A DNA stretch of 64,000 nucleotides from Nectonema munidae. Taxonomy: Eukaryota > Nematomorpha > Nectonematoida > Nectonematidae. Location of the stretch: assembly GCA_030549495.1 (NCBI GenBank), contig JAUIRK010000721.1, positions 124,001 to 188,000 on the forward strand, read 5' to 3'. The notes beneath the pieces are model-generated. The model searched no databases, was not told the DNA's origin, and was given only the letters and a program-made list of their open reading frames with translations. Position 1 is the first letter of the stretch; each line of letters starts with the position of its first letter. Made by a program: the position numbers and the translations under genes. This document shows positions 35,151 through 46,339 of this stretch, in pieces.

Positions 35151-35416
35151 AATCCTTGAGAAACTTCTCAACGTCTTCTCCCAAAGACACCAATCTCGTC
35201 ACTTCTCGAAACATTCAAGAAGATTCCCCGCATTATCTTCACGCCAACAAATTTACCGAACAAGAACATCAATATGACACCCTACCGCCCCTTCTATACT
35301 CCTATCACCATAACCCTGGCCAAATTCCTGCACATTTTTCTTCCTCTCAAAATTCATGTTCATACTCCTCTTCCTATTCTTCCAATAACTTGCCCTCTTC
35401 CAACAGTTACGCACAA
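35151..35416 (+). CDS. host gene, exon 5
   Basis: The acceptor TTTTTAAGTAG ends at 35150, and AA completes a GAA codon begun in exon 4. The frame reads SLRNFSTSSPKDTNLVTS, then EEQEHQYD-like acidic/Gln residues (TEQEHQYDTLPPLLYSYH), then a strongly Ser/Tyr/Asn-rich low-complexity run (SSSQNSCSYSSSYSSNN, LPSSNSYAQ). It leaves in phase 0 at CAA/GTATTA. Codons here are markedly C-rich at third positions, unlike the surrounding intron. The composition suggests an intrinsically disordered region. No catalytic or structural motif is visible. Confidence 0.75.
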
Positions 35417-36636
35417 GTATTACTCAAATATTTGATTTGGAAAATCGATTTCATTTAACAATTTGACCCCAGTTTTTAACCTCTATAATTCATCCATAAA
35501 TGAATAAAATTTATAATATTAAACGTTATGCTGTAGCTCGTTCATCCTCTACAACAAAAGAGGCATTTATTTTCAAAATATATTCAAAAATAAGACCTGT
35601 TATAATTTTAAAGTCGATATTTTGTGTCTAATTTTCTAGATAAGGTGCTCATAGCGGTGATCTGTACATTCATCGCGGAAAAGGCATCAATGGATGAATT
35701 CATCCAAACACATACATTTTTATTCGAGTTTTAAATTCTTTTTCTGATCTCGCAATTGGCATTTGACACATCCATAACTCTGAATCAGGCTTCCCAAGTG
35801 TTTCATAATGGCATTTATTTTTGCTAAATTATATTTTCATGCACTCGGTTGTCTTTCCACTCAGCTGCATACTTTTATGTGTTTCTTGAAACTAATCATT
35901 GCGTGTATTTTTGTAAATAATCTCTCTTTTTCTAAATCTTCTTCCAATTCGCTAACCTTACTTCCTCCACTATTCTTAGATCATGATTTATGGTTGAAAT
36001 CAATGGAGGCGTACAATCATCACATTTTGCTACGTCGTAAATGGCATAGTTACTTCCATTCTTTTCTATATAAAATAGTGTATACCAATTTCCAAATTCA
36101 TTAATTTGTCATCATTTCGTTTGAGATCTCTTGGACACACAAAATGATTGTATTCCTTTTTTCCACAAAGTCAATTCTTTCTTGCCTTTTTTCTCTCATA
36201 CTTTAAAATAGAGCGTTGCAATTTTTTTATAATATTCTCGTTTTTCTTTCATTGCTTCGTGTTTTGAGCAATTTTCTTTAACTGCATTCTCTCTTTATCT
36301 ACGGCGGCATCTGTTTAGAATGTCCTATTTGCTCGGGACCGGCGCTAAATCACGAATGTTATTAGTGGCTGATTTATTTAATCAAAATAGCAAAATTTTT
36401 GAATATGTAGTAAGATAGAGAATAAAAGAACAATTTTGAACGATCTTTTTAACCCAATCGCTTCTTTCGCCATAAGCTTTTAGCTATATTTGTTTCACTA
36501 TGTTCCTGACTTTTTGGCGCATTTTTTTATTTGTATGAAGGATCAAAATCAATCCCAACGTTTTACTTAATATTTTCAAGATGGCTTTTTATACTAAATT
36601 AATGAAAGCTTGTAATATTTTTCTTAAAATTTTAAG

Positions 36637-36733
36637 ATTACAACAGCTCCCAGCCATTACTGCCCCCTTCCTGGTGCAAAAACAAAGACTTTGTCAGGCG
36701 CTCATGAAACTACCTCCATCACGCAACAACAGG
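36637..36733 (+). CDS. host gene, exon 6 (last one recognised)
   Basis: The acceptor AAAATTTTAAG ends at 36636, and phase 0 continues from exon 5 with ITTAPSHYCPLPGAKTKT and LSGAHETTSITQQQ. The likely donor is CAGG/GTAATT at 36734, which leaves phase 1, so at least one more exon is expected. The LINE begins about 200 bases downstream, and I could not find the next exon in the window, so the 3' end of the gene is unknown. Confidence 0.6.
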
Positions 36734-36928
36734 GTAATTTTTATTTGACTCTTGGAACTAATAAAAATAGTATAACGGTATTGTATTGAACATTTCAAAG
36801 AATTTGGTGCGATACTCATTGCAAATAGTGATACGTCAAAATATAGCATTTTAACTTCCTAAAATTTCCACTTGCCCATGAGACTACACCCATTTAACTA
36901 CTTGGATGTTTGGTCTGTGAACACATAT

Positions 36929-36955
36929 GTTGATTGATTGATTGATTGATTGATT
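36929..36955 (+). repeat. (ATTG)n tail at the LINE 3' end
   Basis: About six copies of ATTG/GATT adjoin the last LINE-derived bases. They read as (ATCA)n on the element strand, the expected position for a simple-repeat 3' tail. Confidence 0.8.
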
Positions 36956-37120
36956 GACGCAGCTTGTAAGACGCAGAGGACTTGAAAGCTGGCAGGATGC
37001 TTTTAGAATATATTGTAGTTAGGAAAGTCAGCTAATTGTTAAGAAGAATATAAGTATAAACCAAAAAATAAATAAATAAAAATAAAATAATAAACATAGT
37101 AATAAAAGGAAAGGGGAAAA

Positions 37121-40100
37121 TTAAAAAAAAAAAGAAAAAAATGGAGTAAGATTAGGGTGTGTAAAACATAGAGAGTTTTCAAATTTTTTAAAGAATAATT
37201 GTGTAGTTGAATAAACTGTATGTTTTAAAATTAGATAATCTAGAGAAGTGAAAATGATAACATGATGTTTGAAAAGAATAACAGCAAAATTTTCAAATAA
37301 AAAGCTCGTATACGGACAATTAAACATTAAATGTTTTGGATCTTCTACAGATGGACATCCAAATCTGCAAGAGATTGATTTGCATATTTTTATAAGATGT
37401 AAAAATTTCCTACAGTTACAGGATCCTATATACCATCTTATTAGCTTCGGAGGAACGGAAAGGCCATTGTGTTTCTCAAGTTGTTCAAAGAAATATATAG
37501 GGGAAGTAAAGTGAAAAATGTTTGAGTATGGGGATGAGAGCAGCTTTTGAACCCAGGTGTCAATACACTTTCTTTTAAGAAATTGTTTGAAAGAAGAGAG
37601 TGGTATTTTAGAAAAGGAATGCTCAAAAGGAAGAACACGTTTGACACTAGAGTCAACAAATTTTTTTCCAATAATGCCAGAATGTCCTGTATACCCAACC
37701 AATCTTACGCTGAAGTATTTAGACAAGAAAGCATAATGAAAAAAAGCTTGGCCAACTATAGGACTTTTCGAGTCTGAAAAAACATAGATCAATTTGTAAA
37801 AAAGAAAATATATGAAGTTTTGCCTCAGATAATTTAACGCGTAAAGAAGTCCAAAACATTCAGCAAAGAAAGACGAAGAAAGCTTGCCAATATTTTCAGC
37901 TAGAGAGAATAAGGGTGATTTATTCCCAGGATAAAACAAAACAAAAGAGAAGGTGCCAAATTTGGTAGTAGGGTCATAAGCTGGAAAAACAGCTTTAGAA
38001 GAGGAGATAATCTTATCGCAAAGAGTACATCAAGGTTAGTAAAGTTTGTATCATAAAAAAGAGGGTATGGTAATGAAGGAATAATATTAAAAATTATGCC
38101 AGGTGGAAAGTGTTTGTTGAAAAGTTTAGAGCAAAAGTCAAAGTTCGAGAAATGAAAGCTAGGGGAGAATGTTAAACCAAAATTTAGATAATCGAAGTTC
38201 TTTCTTATATGGGAAATCTTGAGGGAGACAATAATTTTTTCCAAGAGAATATAAACCGGTATAGAATTTGAAAAGAGATAAAGAAGGTGTATAGGTGTAC
38301 ACCTGGAACATTTTAGAGCTTTCCTCAAAAAGGCAAGATATAAAGTTTCAAGCTTTTTCATATATTTCTTATATTTAAAGACTACGCACCATGATGTGAT
38401 TGTGTATGTAAAAAGAGGAATGATAATCCTAGTTAGGATGATGTTGAAAAAAGAAAATGCTGCTTGTTAGTATTGAAAAATAAAGATTTAATACCATTTA
38501 ATATTTTTATACATTTCACATGTTTGTTTTGAAAATGAGCAGACCAATCCAGATTATATTTAAAAGTCACCCCAAGATATTTAATGTGTTGAACAGGTAA
38601 GAAGGTATCGTCATCGAAAACAAGTTTGGGACAAAAGTTTGAGCACCTTGAGAAATTGATAAGAATGGTTTTTTTTTGAGTTTATAGTTAGTCCAAGAGA
38701 AAGAGAGAGAGAGATGAAAAACTCACGAGCAACTTACTAATAGTAAGAAGATTAGATGTAGGATTATCATCACCTTCAATGCCGAACATGAAATCATCGG
38801 AATATCCTTTGGAGAAACAGTCATAAGAATTTACTAAATCAAAAAGTGGGTTGATGAGGATAATGAATAACAAGTCAGAGAGACGCCCTCCTTGTGGAGT
38901 GGAGCTCGACAACGTGAAATTTGAGGATGGATTGCCTCGAAAAAAGATGATTATATAAATAAGATTTAATAAACAAGATAAGATAAATAGGGAAATTCAT
39001 TTTTTGCATGTTATTTAGAATACAAGATACAAGGCATGCAGAGTTAAAAGCTCCTTTAAAGTCAATAAATATACAAGTCAAGTGTTTTGATTTGAAACAG
39101 TTTTATATTTTAGAAGATAAACGATTCGAGCTAAGTCAGACGATTTTCCATTTAAATAGGCAAATTGTAGTGCACTGATATAATTGGAGGTAGAAATGTG
39201 ATTTCTAAGTCTTATTCGAATAATTTTCTCAAAAATTTTTCCCATGCAAGGTAATAAAGTTATAGGTCTCCAATTAGAAAATTCAAGATTAGTTGAGTGG
39301 GCCCTTTGGGAATGAGAATAAGTTCACCTTGTTTAAAGATAAAGGGAAAGTAGCAGAGCCTAAGGCAAACATTGAACAGGTATATTGAGGTATCAAAAAT
39401 GACTGGAAGCACAAGTTTTATTTGCATATAGTTTATTTTATCAACCCCAGGTGAAGATTTAATTTTTAGGTTTTTGAAAATGTTAGTGAGTTCAGCAGCT
39501 GTAACTGTTGGATAAGAGTTGAGAGAGAAATTAATATCTGAATTAGTATCAGAAGATTGACAACAATGAGTTGACGAGAATAAAATATCAAGAACTTTCT
39601 GGGAATCATTAATTAGATTAACCGCGTTGTGGTTGGGTAAGATCAAGCATTTAGGCAGGACAAAGGATTTCTGATCACCTCTAAGAGTTTTTATTCTCTT
39701 CCTAATCGAATTTTGGTCAAAGTTTAGAAATGATTGCCAAGATAACTTTTTAAAGTAGTTAATCTTGCATGAGTAATAAGATTTTATAGACATATATCTA
39801 GAAAGATCCTCTTCTTTTTGGCTCTGTTTGAATTTAGCAGCATGAAGAAGTTTTTTTCTTATTTTGTTAAGAGAAGGACACCAAAAATTGTTTTTATAAG
39901 GAAAATTATAGGAAGAGTGCGTTAATGAGTTTTTAAAGGGGTTAACTAAATTTTTAGAGAAGTTTTCAATGTCTTCAGTTGAATTAAGGTATTGAGTATT
40001 AAGCGAAAAAGTTTTTGCAAAATTTTGTTCTATAAAGTTCAAAAAATTTTCTTTGTTGAATAAAACCTTTCTTTTAATCTCACTTGGAATATAAGGATAG

Positions 40101-40749
40101 ATTAGTTCAACTTTAATAAAAAAAGGTCTGAAAGGGTGGGTTCATCGAGAATTTCCCAAGCCAAAACATATTTTTTCATTTTATTGTTGCAAAAAGTTAG
40201 ATCAATGTGAGAAGTTAACAATCAGATCTTAGACTTTGAAAAGTAGGTTGTTTGTTTGAATCAATGAGACTTAGGTGAAATTCAATTAATTTTTGGTAAA
40301 AAAGTTCTCCTCTTGAATTTGTTTTAGAGTCCCACAGTTCGTGACGAGAATTAGTGTCTGCAGTAACAATGAAAGGATGCGTTTCTACTTTCTGAACAAC
40401 ATTAGAAAAAATAAGTTAATACAATCCATATCTGTAGGATGAAAGTATGCAGAGATTAGAAAGATTAAAGAATTACCAAATAAGCCAGATATAACACAAA
40501 TAGATTGACTCGATAGTAATGGTTCAAAATTAAAATTAAGAGAGTTTAAAAATAGTATAGCTGAAAGAGGTTTTCAGATTTAGAAATAGCAAGAGAGTAG
40601 TTAATTGGGATACTTGGAATCTTACCTTTCCACAAGTAAAGTTCATTAAGTAAAATTATAACATAGAAAACTTTGTCTAAAAATATTAAAAGATTATACC
40701 AGGCAATTCTAGATTTTCTCAGATTAATGTGAAGTATGTTCAAGGGCAT
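37121..40749 (-). pseudogene. LINE ORF2: endonuclease, reverse transcriptase, RNase H
   Basis: From 40749 downward: endonuclease start MPLNILHINLRKSRIAWYN with NELYLW (active-site Glu region), and about 40210 SHIDLTF (the S-H/D-x-D type end motif). RT begins in 39260-40042 (SSPGVDKINYMQIKLVLP, GELILIPKGP). 38875-39081 has FIDFKGAFNSA (block A Asp). 38688-38912 has STPQGGRLSDLLFIILINP and KGYSDDFMFGI (YSDD in place of the usual FADD). 37900-38361 covers the thumb and linker. 37121-37939 holds RNase H with AECFGLLYAL (Glu), VFSDSKSPI (Asp) and GHSGIIGKKFVDSS (His/Asp), then a Cys-containing tail (CNCRKFLHLIKICKSISCRF). The frame is broken at four or more points, with stops between 40546 and 40042 and between the later segments. 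Plus-strand frames here are shadows. Confidence 0.85.
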
Positions 40750-41420
40750 TAGTTAGATATGTACGCTTTCAACATATTTAAATGGAAATTGTTAGTTTCG
40801 CTTTTCTTTACAAGGGAAGGGTATTTATCGAAATTGTATTGGTGATTTTCTCCACAGTTTATGCATTTAAAATCTGTCTCCCTACACGTTTCAGATGCAT
40901 GGCCTAGTTTGGAACATTTAAGACAAGATGGTTTTGTAGCACGGCAAAATTCATTAAGACCCAGCTTGCCACATTTATTGCACAGTTTTGGCTTTCTAAA
41001 AGATAAGCTAATAGGAACAGAATTATAACCACAAAAAAATTTGGAGGTATTAGCTAAGATAGAAGCAACTTGAGAATTGTTAGGTTCTATAATTGCGAGT
41101 TTGTATTTTGAATTTTTAGTTTCAATTGTATTTTGAATTTTTAGTTTCAATTACCCTAATCAACTTGACACAGCCAGCCTAAAAATATTGTAGTTACAGT
41201 AATTCAAAGTATTCATTATGTCATCACTATTTAAGTCATTCGGGATAGATTTCATAATAAATCTGGGTTTAAATTCAGAATTTCCCAAAACTGTATATTT
41301 ACTTTCTAGAATAGAAGTTGCTTGAGAGTTTTGTGTAGGAGTTTCTAGGCTGACAATAGCAGTTCCAGAAGTGTTTATTCTGATTCCATTTACAGAAATT
41401 TAATTTTGACATGGGTTTAA

Positions 41421-43485
41421 CACTAGAAGTACCAAAGATTTTTTATACCTAAAAAGACAATGTGGTCAAATTGACCACTCTGTATAACTTATCCAAAATT
41501 TGAAAATTAGAACTATTTTATTTAAAAATAATAATAAAAAAACAATAAAAACGCCTAACAGCTATTACATATAATTAACTTCTTTTTTATGCATTTACCA
41601 CATGCCATTTTTCCACACTTTTTGCACTTTTCAGTAGTTTTATTTTTACAGCGTTTTGTTTGGCACAGTTTTCTGGTTGATGAAGATAACATTTTGTCGT
41701 CATTCAAAGAAAAGTCCGAATCACTATTGCATATTTCAACTTGATCTTTAACTAACTCTTCAATAAGATTCATAATAAATTGGCGTCTTGATATAGAAGA
41801 TTTATTTATTTTCTTGTAAAGTATATAAGAATTTACCACGGCTAAATCTAAAACATTGAAAAAAAGGGCTAATGGCCATCTTCTAACTCCTGCTTTTGAA
41901 GTGTATAACTTTGTCATCTGGTCAACTATATCTACACCATACTTTGTTGAGTTATAAAACAAAATTGTTTCAGGCTTTTTTTTATTATCTTGCAAAATTT
42001 TTATTGTTTTAGTATGAAGAGAACTCAAAATCAACACCATTTTGTTTTCTTTTGCTTTATACGCTGTAAGAGAAATGTTTTCATTGCAATAAAAAATTTT
42101 TGAAGAAAATTTAGGCATTTTATTAGGCTTGTGCTTCAAAAGTTCAGGAATTTCTTTCCTATTCAGCTTTATAGTTCCAACCAAACTTGTTTTTTTTTCA
42201 AGCAGTTTTTCGCACAAACTTTTGGAAGTAAAATAGTTGTCACAAGTTACATTGTAACCTTTATTATACAGTTTGGATTGTTCAAGCAATTTATCCACTA
42301 CATAATCAAGTTGAAGATTTCTTCTATCTTCATCTTTTCCAAGATAAGGAAATCCACCACAAACATACTTTGATTCAACCTCAACAAGTAGCCAAAACTT
42401 TATGCCAAATTTATCTGGCTTGGATGGTAGGTATTGAGTAAAAGGGCACCTTGCTTTAGGAGGAAAAAGCTGTTCATCCACGCTCAAATAACAGTCAGGT
42501 GTATATGAGAGAATACAATTTTCTATAAAGATATTCCAAATATCGGAAAAAAGTGCAAATTTATCATTCTCAAGTCTTTTATTACGATCGCTTTTCATAT
42601 CAAACCTCAGATATTTCATAATCTTTTCATACTTTAAACGTGACATAGTGTTTGAGAAAAAATTGACGCCCCATTTTTTTGACCAAAAAGACTTGAGAGG
42701 GTAATTTTTACCCCCTAAAACGCCGCGCAATATTGAAAGTGCCATAAATTTGTCAATATCGTGCAAATCAATTTTCCAGTCATTTTCAAAATTTTTAGCT
42801 TCAAAGTTAGTACATTTTTATATGTGTCGCAACATGTTCTCTGAAATTATACATCGAAAAGCTGAAACAAAACTTTTATCAATATTACGAAGAGAATAAT
42901 TTGTTGGACCAGATTTTACTTTGAAAACATTTTGTTGTTGTTTACGTCCATGTTCATCAGAGCAAGAAATTTCTGACCAAATTGTTCCATCTTTTCCAAT
43001 CATATCATTATTATTTTGAAAGTCTACTTCTTCGGTTTCTAAGTTATTTGATGAATCTTCTGAAGTGAAAGAAGTCTCTAAATTACGGAGAGTTTCTTCA
43101 TCGCTTTCGCTGGAGAGAAAATCTGAACCAGAATTATCTTCCTCGAGACTACGAATGAATAACAACGCGTTTGCAGAGGCTTCTCTTTTATACTTAGGAA
43201 GAGGCATTGAATAAAAAATATTAAAAAATGAATTAAAAAGGACAAGCAACTGAAAACAAATGTTTGATTGATGAGATGTCAAAATGACCACTTTGTCTTT
43301 TTAGGTATGTTAGTCTCTGCACAGAAAATTCATAAATGTTTTGAAGAACACATGTATTAAAAACATAGTATAATTATATATATTAAAAGTCACAAAGTGA
43401 CTGATGATTTAATTGTTGGATTCTATATAAATTTATTGATTAAAAAGTACGATGTGGTCATTTTGACCACTTTGTCTTTCTAGTG
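41421..43485 (-). mobile_element. piggyBac transposon, 2,065 bp, almost intact, TTAA-flanked
   Basis: TTAA stands at 41417-41420 and 43486-43489. The left end is CACTAGAAGTACCAAAGA and the right end (reverse complement) is CACTAGAAAGACAAAGTGG, so the outer CACTAGAA is shared. Inside each end lies a 17-base palindrome (41462-41478 GTGGTCAAATTGACCAC; 43454-43470 GTGGTCATTTTGACCAC). A third decayed copy sits at 43275-43291, preceded in reverse by the same ACCTAAAAAGACAA context as the left palindrome. The element sits inside LINE ORF1 and is younger than it. The single transposase gene fills the interior. Confidence 0.92.
41555..43207 (-). pseudogene. piggyBac transposase, one in-frame stop
   Basis: This is a DDE transposase that in this family cuts and pastes DNA at TTAA sites without leaving a footprint. 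From ATG 43207 (MPLPKYKREASANALLF) the frame runs 550 codons with a single internal stop at 42818-42820; the residues on both sides (ISENMLRHI / KCTNFEAKNFENDW) match the expected alignment. The N-terminal ~120 residues are acidic (SLEEDNSGSDFLSSESDEE). The catalytic Asp motifs are YLSVDEQLFPPK, NVTCDNYFTSKS and YGVDIVDQMTKL, all intact. The C-terminus has the Cys-rich domain (CQTKRCKNKTTEKCKKCG, CGKCIKKKLIICNSC). Its length is normal for the family. Only the one stop prevents a full product. Confidence 0.9.
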
Positions 43486-43690
43486 TTAAATTATTGAAAA
43501 TTTCTCTTTTGAATTCAACAGCCTGCACTCTATTAGGTTTTTCGTCTGAGACTTTAATTCTGACTGTATTAATAGGGTTTACAATTTCAGTCTTGAGTGC
43601 AGGGTAAGAAAGAGCATCAACATAGCCTATTTTTTTTAATTAAAATGAGTTTTTGTGAACAGGTGATCGTTCAATCATGATTATTTGCTC

Positions 43691-45775
43691 AATCATGATT
43701 AATTTGAAAGATCTGGGACTAGTCGTTTAATAGACGTGGACATAAGCAGTTTTGACTGTGTATATAAATTACGTATAAGATAAAGAAACTACTTGATAAA
43801 GGAACCTAGTCGTTTCAATAAAATTCTACCAATCATGTAATTCTAAAAAATTTTAGATTAGTAAATCAAAGTAAAAATAAAATCATAAGCGAAAATATCA
43901 AAATTTTTATAAGTGAATAAAACTTTCGAATATGGATATTTGAATAAACAAAAATTTAAAAAAAATATTTAAAAAATCCACTTTTCTAGTTATTATTGCA
44001 AAATAGAGGATATATAATTTTTAGTAATTTTAATTATAAATATCCATGCGACAATGTAAAATGAGTTAATTTATTTATGAAATTATAAAAGTATCGGAAT
44101 TAATGTCAACGTATTAACGCCATCTAAATACAATAATATCTAATTTACTTTTCAAATGGTGTTATTACTACTTATACATAGTTAATGGCTTTATAGCTAG
44201 CAAAAATTAACTTTACTACTTTATTTTACTACTATTCAAATAATAATAGTACTTTTTTTCAGTATTAAAACTAGAATATTCGCAAATTGAGAAATGATGG
44301 GATCCAATTGTGAGCTAGTTAGTTGTGTAGTTTTTCACTTAGTAAGTTATTTAGCTAATTAGTGTTAGAGTATAGTTGAAGGCGTCTATTAAAATTTTCA
44401 GGAATCAGCTCAAGAAGTTAAATAGGAATCGGCAAAAAATTTGTCAAACTTCATTAATTTTTGACGTCTTCATCTTTTGGCGTTAAAAATTAGAGCAGGA
44501 TACAAATTACCTTTTCAAACTTTATCCCAAAGCCAATATTGATGCAAATTTCTAAGGTTTTTTGAATATTAAAACCAACATATGGTCAAGAGAAGAGGGA
44601 TTATATGAGTTCTTCAATTCCTGAGTTATAGAAAAAATATTTTGTGGTTAAGTACCTTTTTTGTTGCTTAAAATTTATCTTACAAAAATAGATGTTACAT
44701 CAATGTTTGAATTTGATAATCAAATCAAAAAAACAATAATTTGTGATATTTTTTGTTTTTTCCATTTGTAAATTGAAATAAAAATTCGAACCATTCTATG
44801 TTGGATATTTTATTTATTTTAAACTAAATTTTACAAAATTTTGCTGCAGTTAACTGCTTTCTTTCTCCCAAAATAAGTGTAGTACTTAAAATAAGATGAG
44901 AGGTGGGAAAAACATAAATACAACTTAATTAATTTTGTAAATTTTAAAAAAGTAAAAATATGATATAGTAGTTCGTTAGTTTGTTGATTAGTTAAGTAAT
45001 TATTCAAAACTAAAAGCTACTTTTAAGATGTTTTTTCACCAATCCAATCCAATCTGGCAGGGAGTTTATTTCCTAATGAGTTTATTTGAACGACTTTGAA
45101 AGAAGTGCTTTTATTTTTCTAATAGATAGAGAGTGCAGCCTACTTAGACCCTTCCACATGTATAATGAGCCTTAGCAATGAAAACGGATCAAATAATGAT
45201 TCTTGCAAAAATAACTGCTTAATTACCAAGCGATACTATTTTAATTGAAATAAGATTGAGTAGCGTAGAAAGTTTTTAATTAAAGTCAACCTAATTGAAA
45301 TTATGAGTTGGATTAAAATTTATGGGATAAATTTATTCATATTTGTTTTGGCAAATGGAATCAAAAAAGAATGCCGGATATATTTATTTTGGAGAATCAA
45401 GACGATCTTCCTCTCACTGTTAAAATCGCTAAACTGAGAATCTATAAAATTTATAAATCTCGAACCTTTTCTTTTTCAAAATTTTATTTGAATTCTTCAT
45501 TCTATTTAAGTTCAAAAATACTTCCCAAAAATTTTCTTCTGGAGATTCCATATCACAAAAAAAAAGGATTTTTGACGCATTCTATTTTAAACAAATCCTT
45601 AATTCTGAACAACTTTCTGCATAGATTTATGATTATAAAACATTTTACCGTGATTTGACTATATGAATAAAATCAAAAAGTATATATAAATGAAAATTAT
45701 TACTTATTATAACCCCCTATCAAATAAGAATCTTTAATCCTACCCATCATACACTATACACATCTCTTTTCATTT
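43691..45775. other. AT-rich stretch without a recognisable gene
   Basis: The 95-codon plus frame at 45371-45658 shows no family motif and is embedded in AT-rich sequence. I could not link it by splice sites to the host gene exons. Confidence 0.4.
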
Positions 45776-45783
45776 ATTTAGAA

Positions 45784-46331
45784 CAGGGGTGTCAAACATA
45801 TGGCCCGCTGGCCACAATTGGCCCTCCATGAGATACAGTGTAACCTGCATAGTATTTTTGACAAAATACTCAATCATTTAATTTTCGAGTTTTCCATTTT
45901 AACATCCCCTTTTGCGATCGATGCATCAGAATTACCAGCAGGTTTTCAGCTTGAAATCATCAACTTGCAAAGTGATTCTCTGATGAAAAACAAGTCTTTC
46001 TAAGCAAATTTTATCAAAAATGAATTTCAATAAGTCTGAGAACCGAACAAGTCTAAAAACTGATCAGATAAATGATATTTTGATAGTTTCTGCTTCCACG
46101 AATTTAACTCATGATTTTGATAAAATTATTAAGAAGAAGAGATGTCAAGTTTCTGGAAAATCGAAAAAGAAAATATAAATAAAAACTTCATTCAAACATA
46201 TATTTTTTAAATAATTTATTTTGTTATTGTTCGTTTCAAAATATGATTGTGTGTGTCTTTTGAATCTTAGGGCTTTTATCCGACCCACAAGAGCTCCAAA
46301 TCTCCGAAATACTTTCAGTTTGACACCGCAG
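45784..46331 (+). mobile_element. hAT deletion derivative with 8 bp TSD
   Basis: The left end CAGGGGTGTCAAACATATGG and the right end GTTTGACACCGCAG form an inverted repeat (12 of 14 bases). The flanks are ATTTAGAA (45776-45783) and ATTTAGAT (46332-46339), seven of eight matching. The interior keeps a piece of hAT transposase in the plus frame near 45890-46000: SPFAIDASELPAGFQLEI then INLQSDSLM. This corresponds to the conserved stretch (PF..D....P...Q.E.I.LQ.D...K) of GTF2IRD2/ZBED5-like transposases. The rest of the gene is deleted. Confidence 0.88.
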
Positions 46332-46339
46332 ATTTAGAT

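Larger units (their letters stand above)
40749..43655 (-). pseudogene. LINE ORF1 (gag-like, zinc knuckles), split by piggyBac
   Basis: Upstream of the piggyBac (43640-43490) the minus strand reads YVDALSYPALKTEIVNPI then TVRIKVSDEKPNRVQAVE and FKREIFNN. Below it (41400-41165) it continues VNGIRINTSGTAIVSLET, then FKPRFIMKSIPNDLNSDD, the gag-like fold region of LINE ORF1 proteins. After a stop near 41165 the frame 40749-41150 carries three Cys-rich knuckles: CNKCGKLGLNEFC (His missing), CLKCSKLGHASETC (complete CCHC, C-x2-C-x4-H-x4-C) and CINCGENH. This protein binds the LINE RNA in related elements. The knuckle order and gag-like block fit I/R1/Jockey elements. Confidence 0.75.
36929..43690 (-). 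mobile_element. RNase H-bearing LINE (I/R1/Jockey group), nearly full length
   Basis: The minus strand holds, in order, ORF1 with zinc knuckles, an AP-type endonuclease, a reverse transcriptase and an RNase H. At its 3' edge (36929-36955) is a short tandem ATTG/GATT tail, as I-like LINEs often have. Without the nested piggyBac (41421-43485 plus one TTAA) the element would be about 4.7 kb. Coding frames are broken in several places, so it is inactive but not ancient. It lies antisense to and just downstream of exon 6 of the host gene. Clade assignment within the RNase H-bearing LINEs is uncertain. Confidence 0.8.

Noticed and set aside
37269-37777. Plus-strand frames of about 75-80 codons
   Set aside because: They are antisense shadows of the LINE RNase H and linker region, which shows clear family motifs on the minus strand.
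45371-45658. 95-codon plus frame
   Set aside because: No domain, no convincing splice sites and composition like the surrounding AT-rich DNA.
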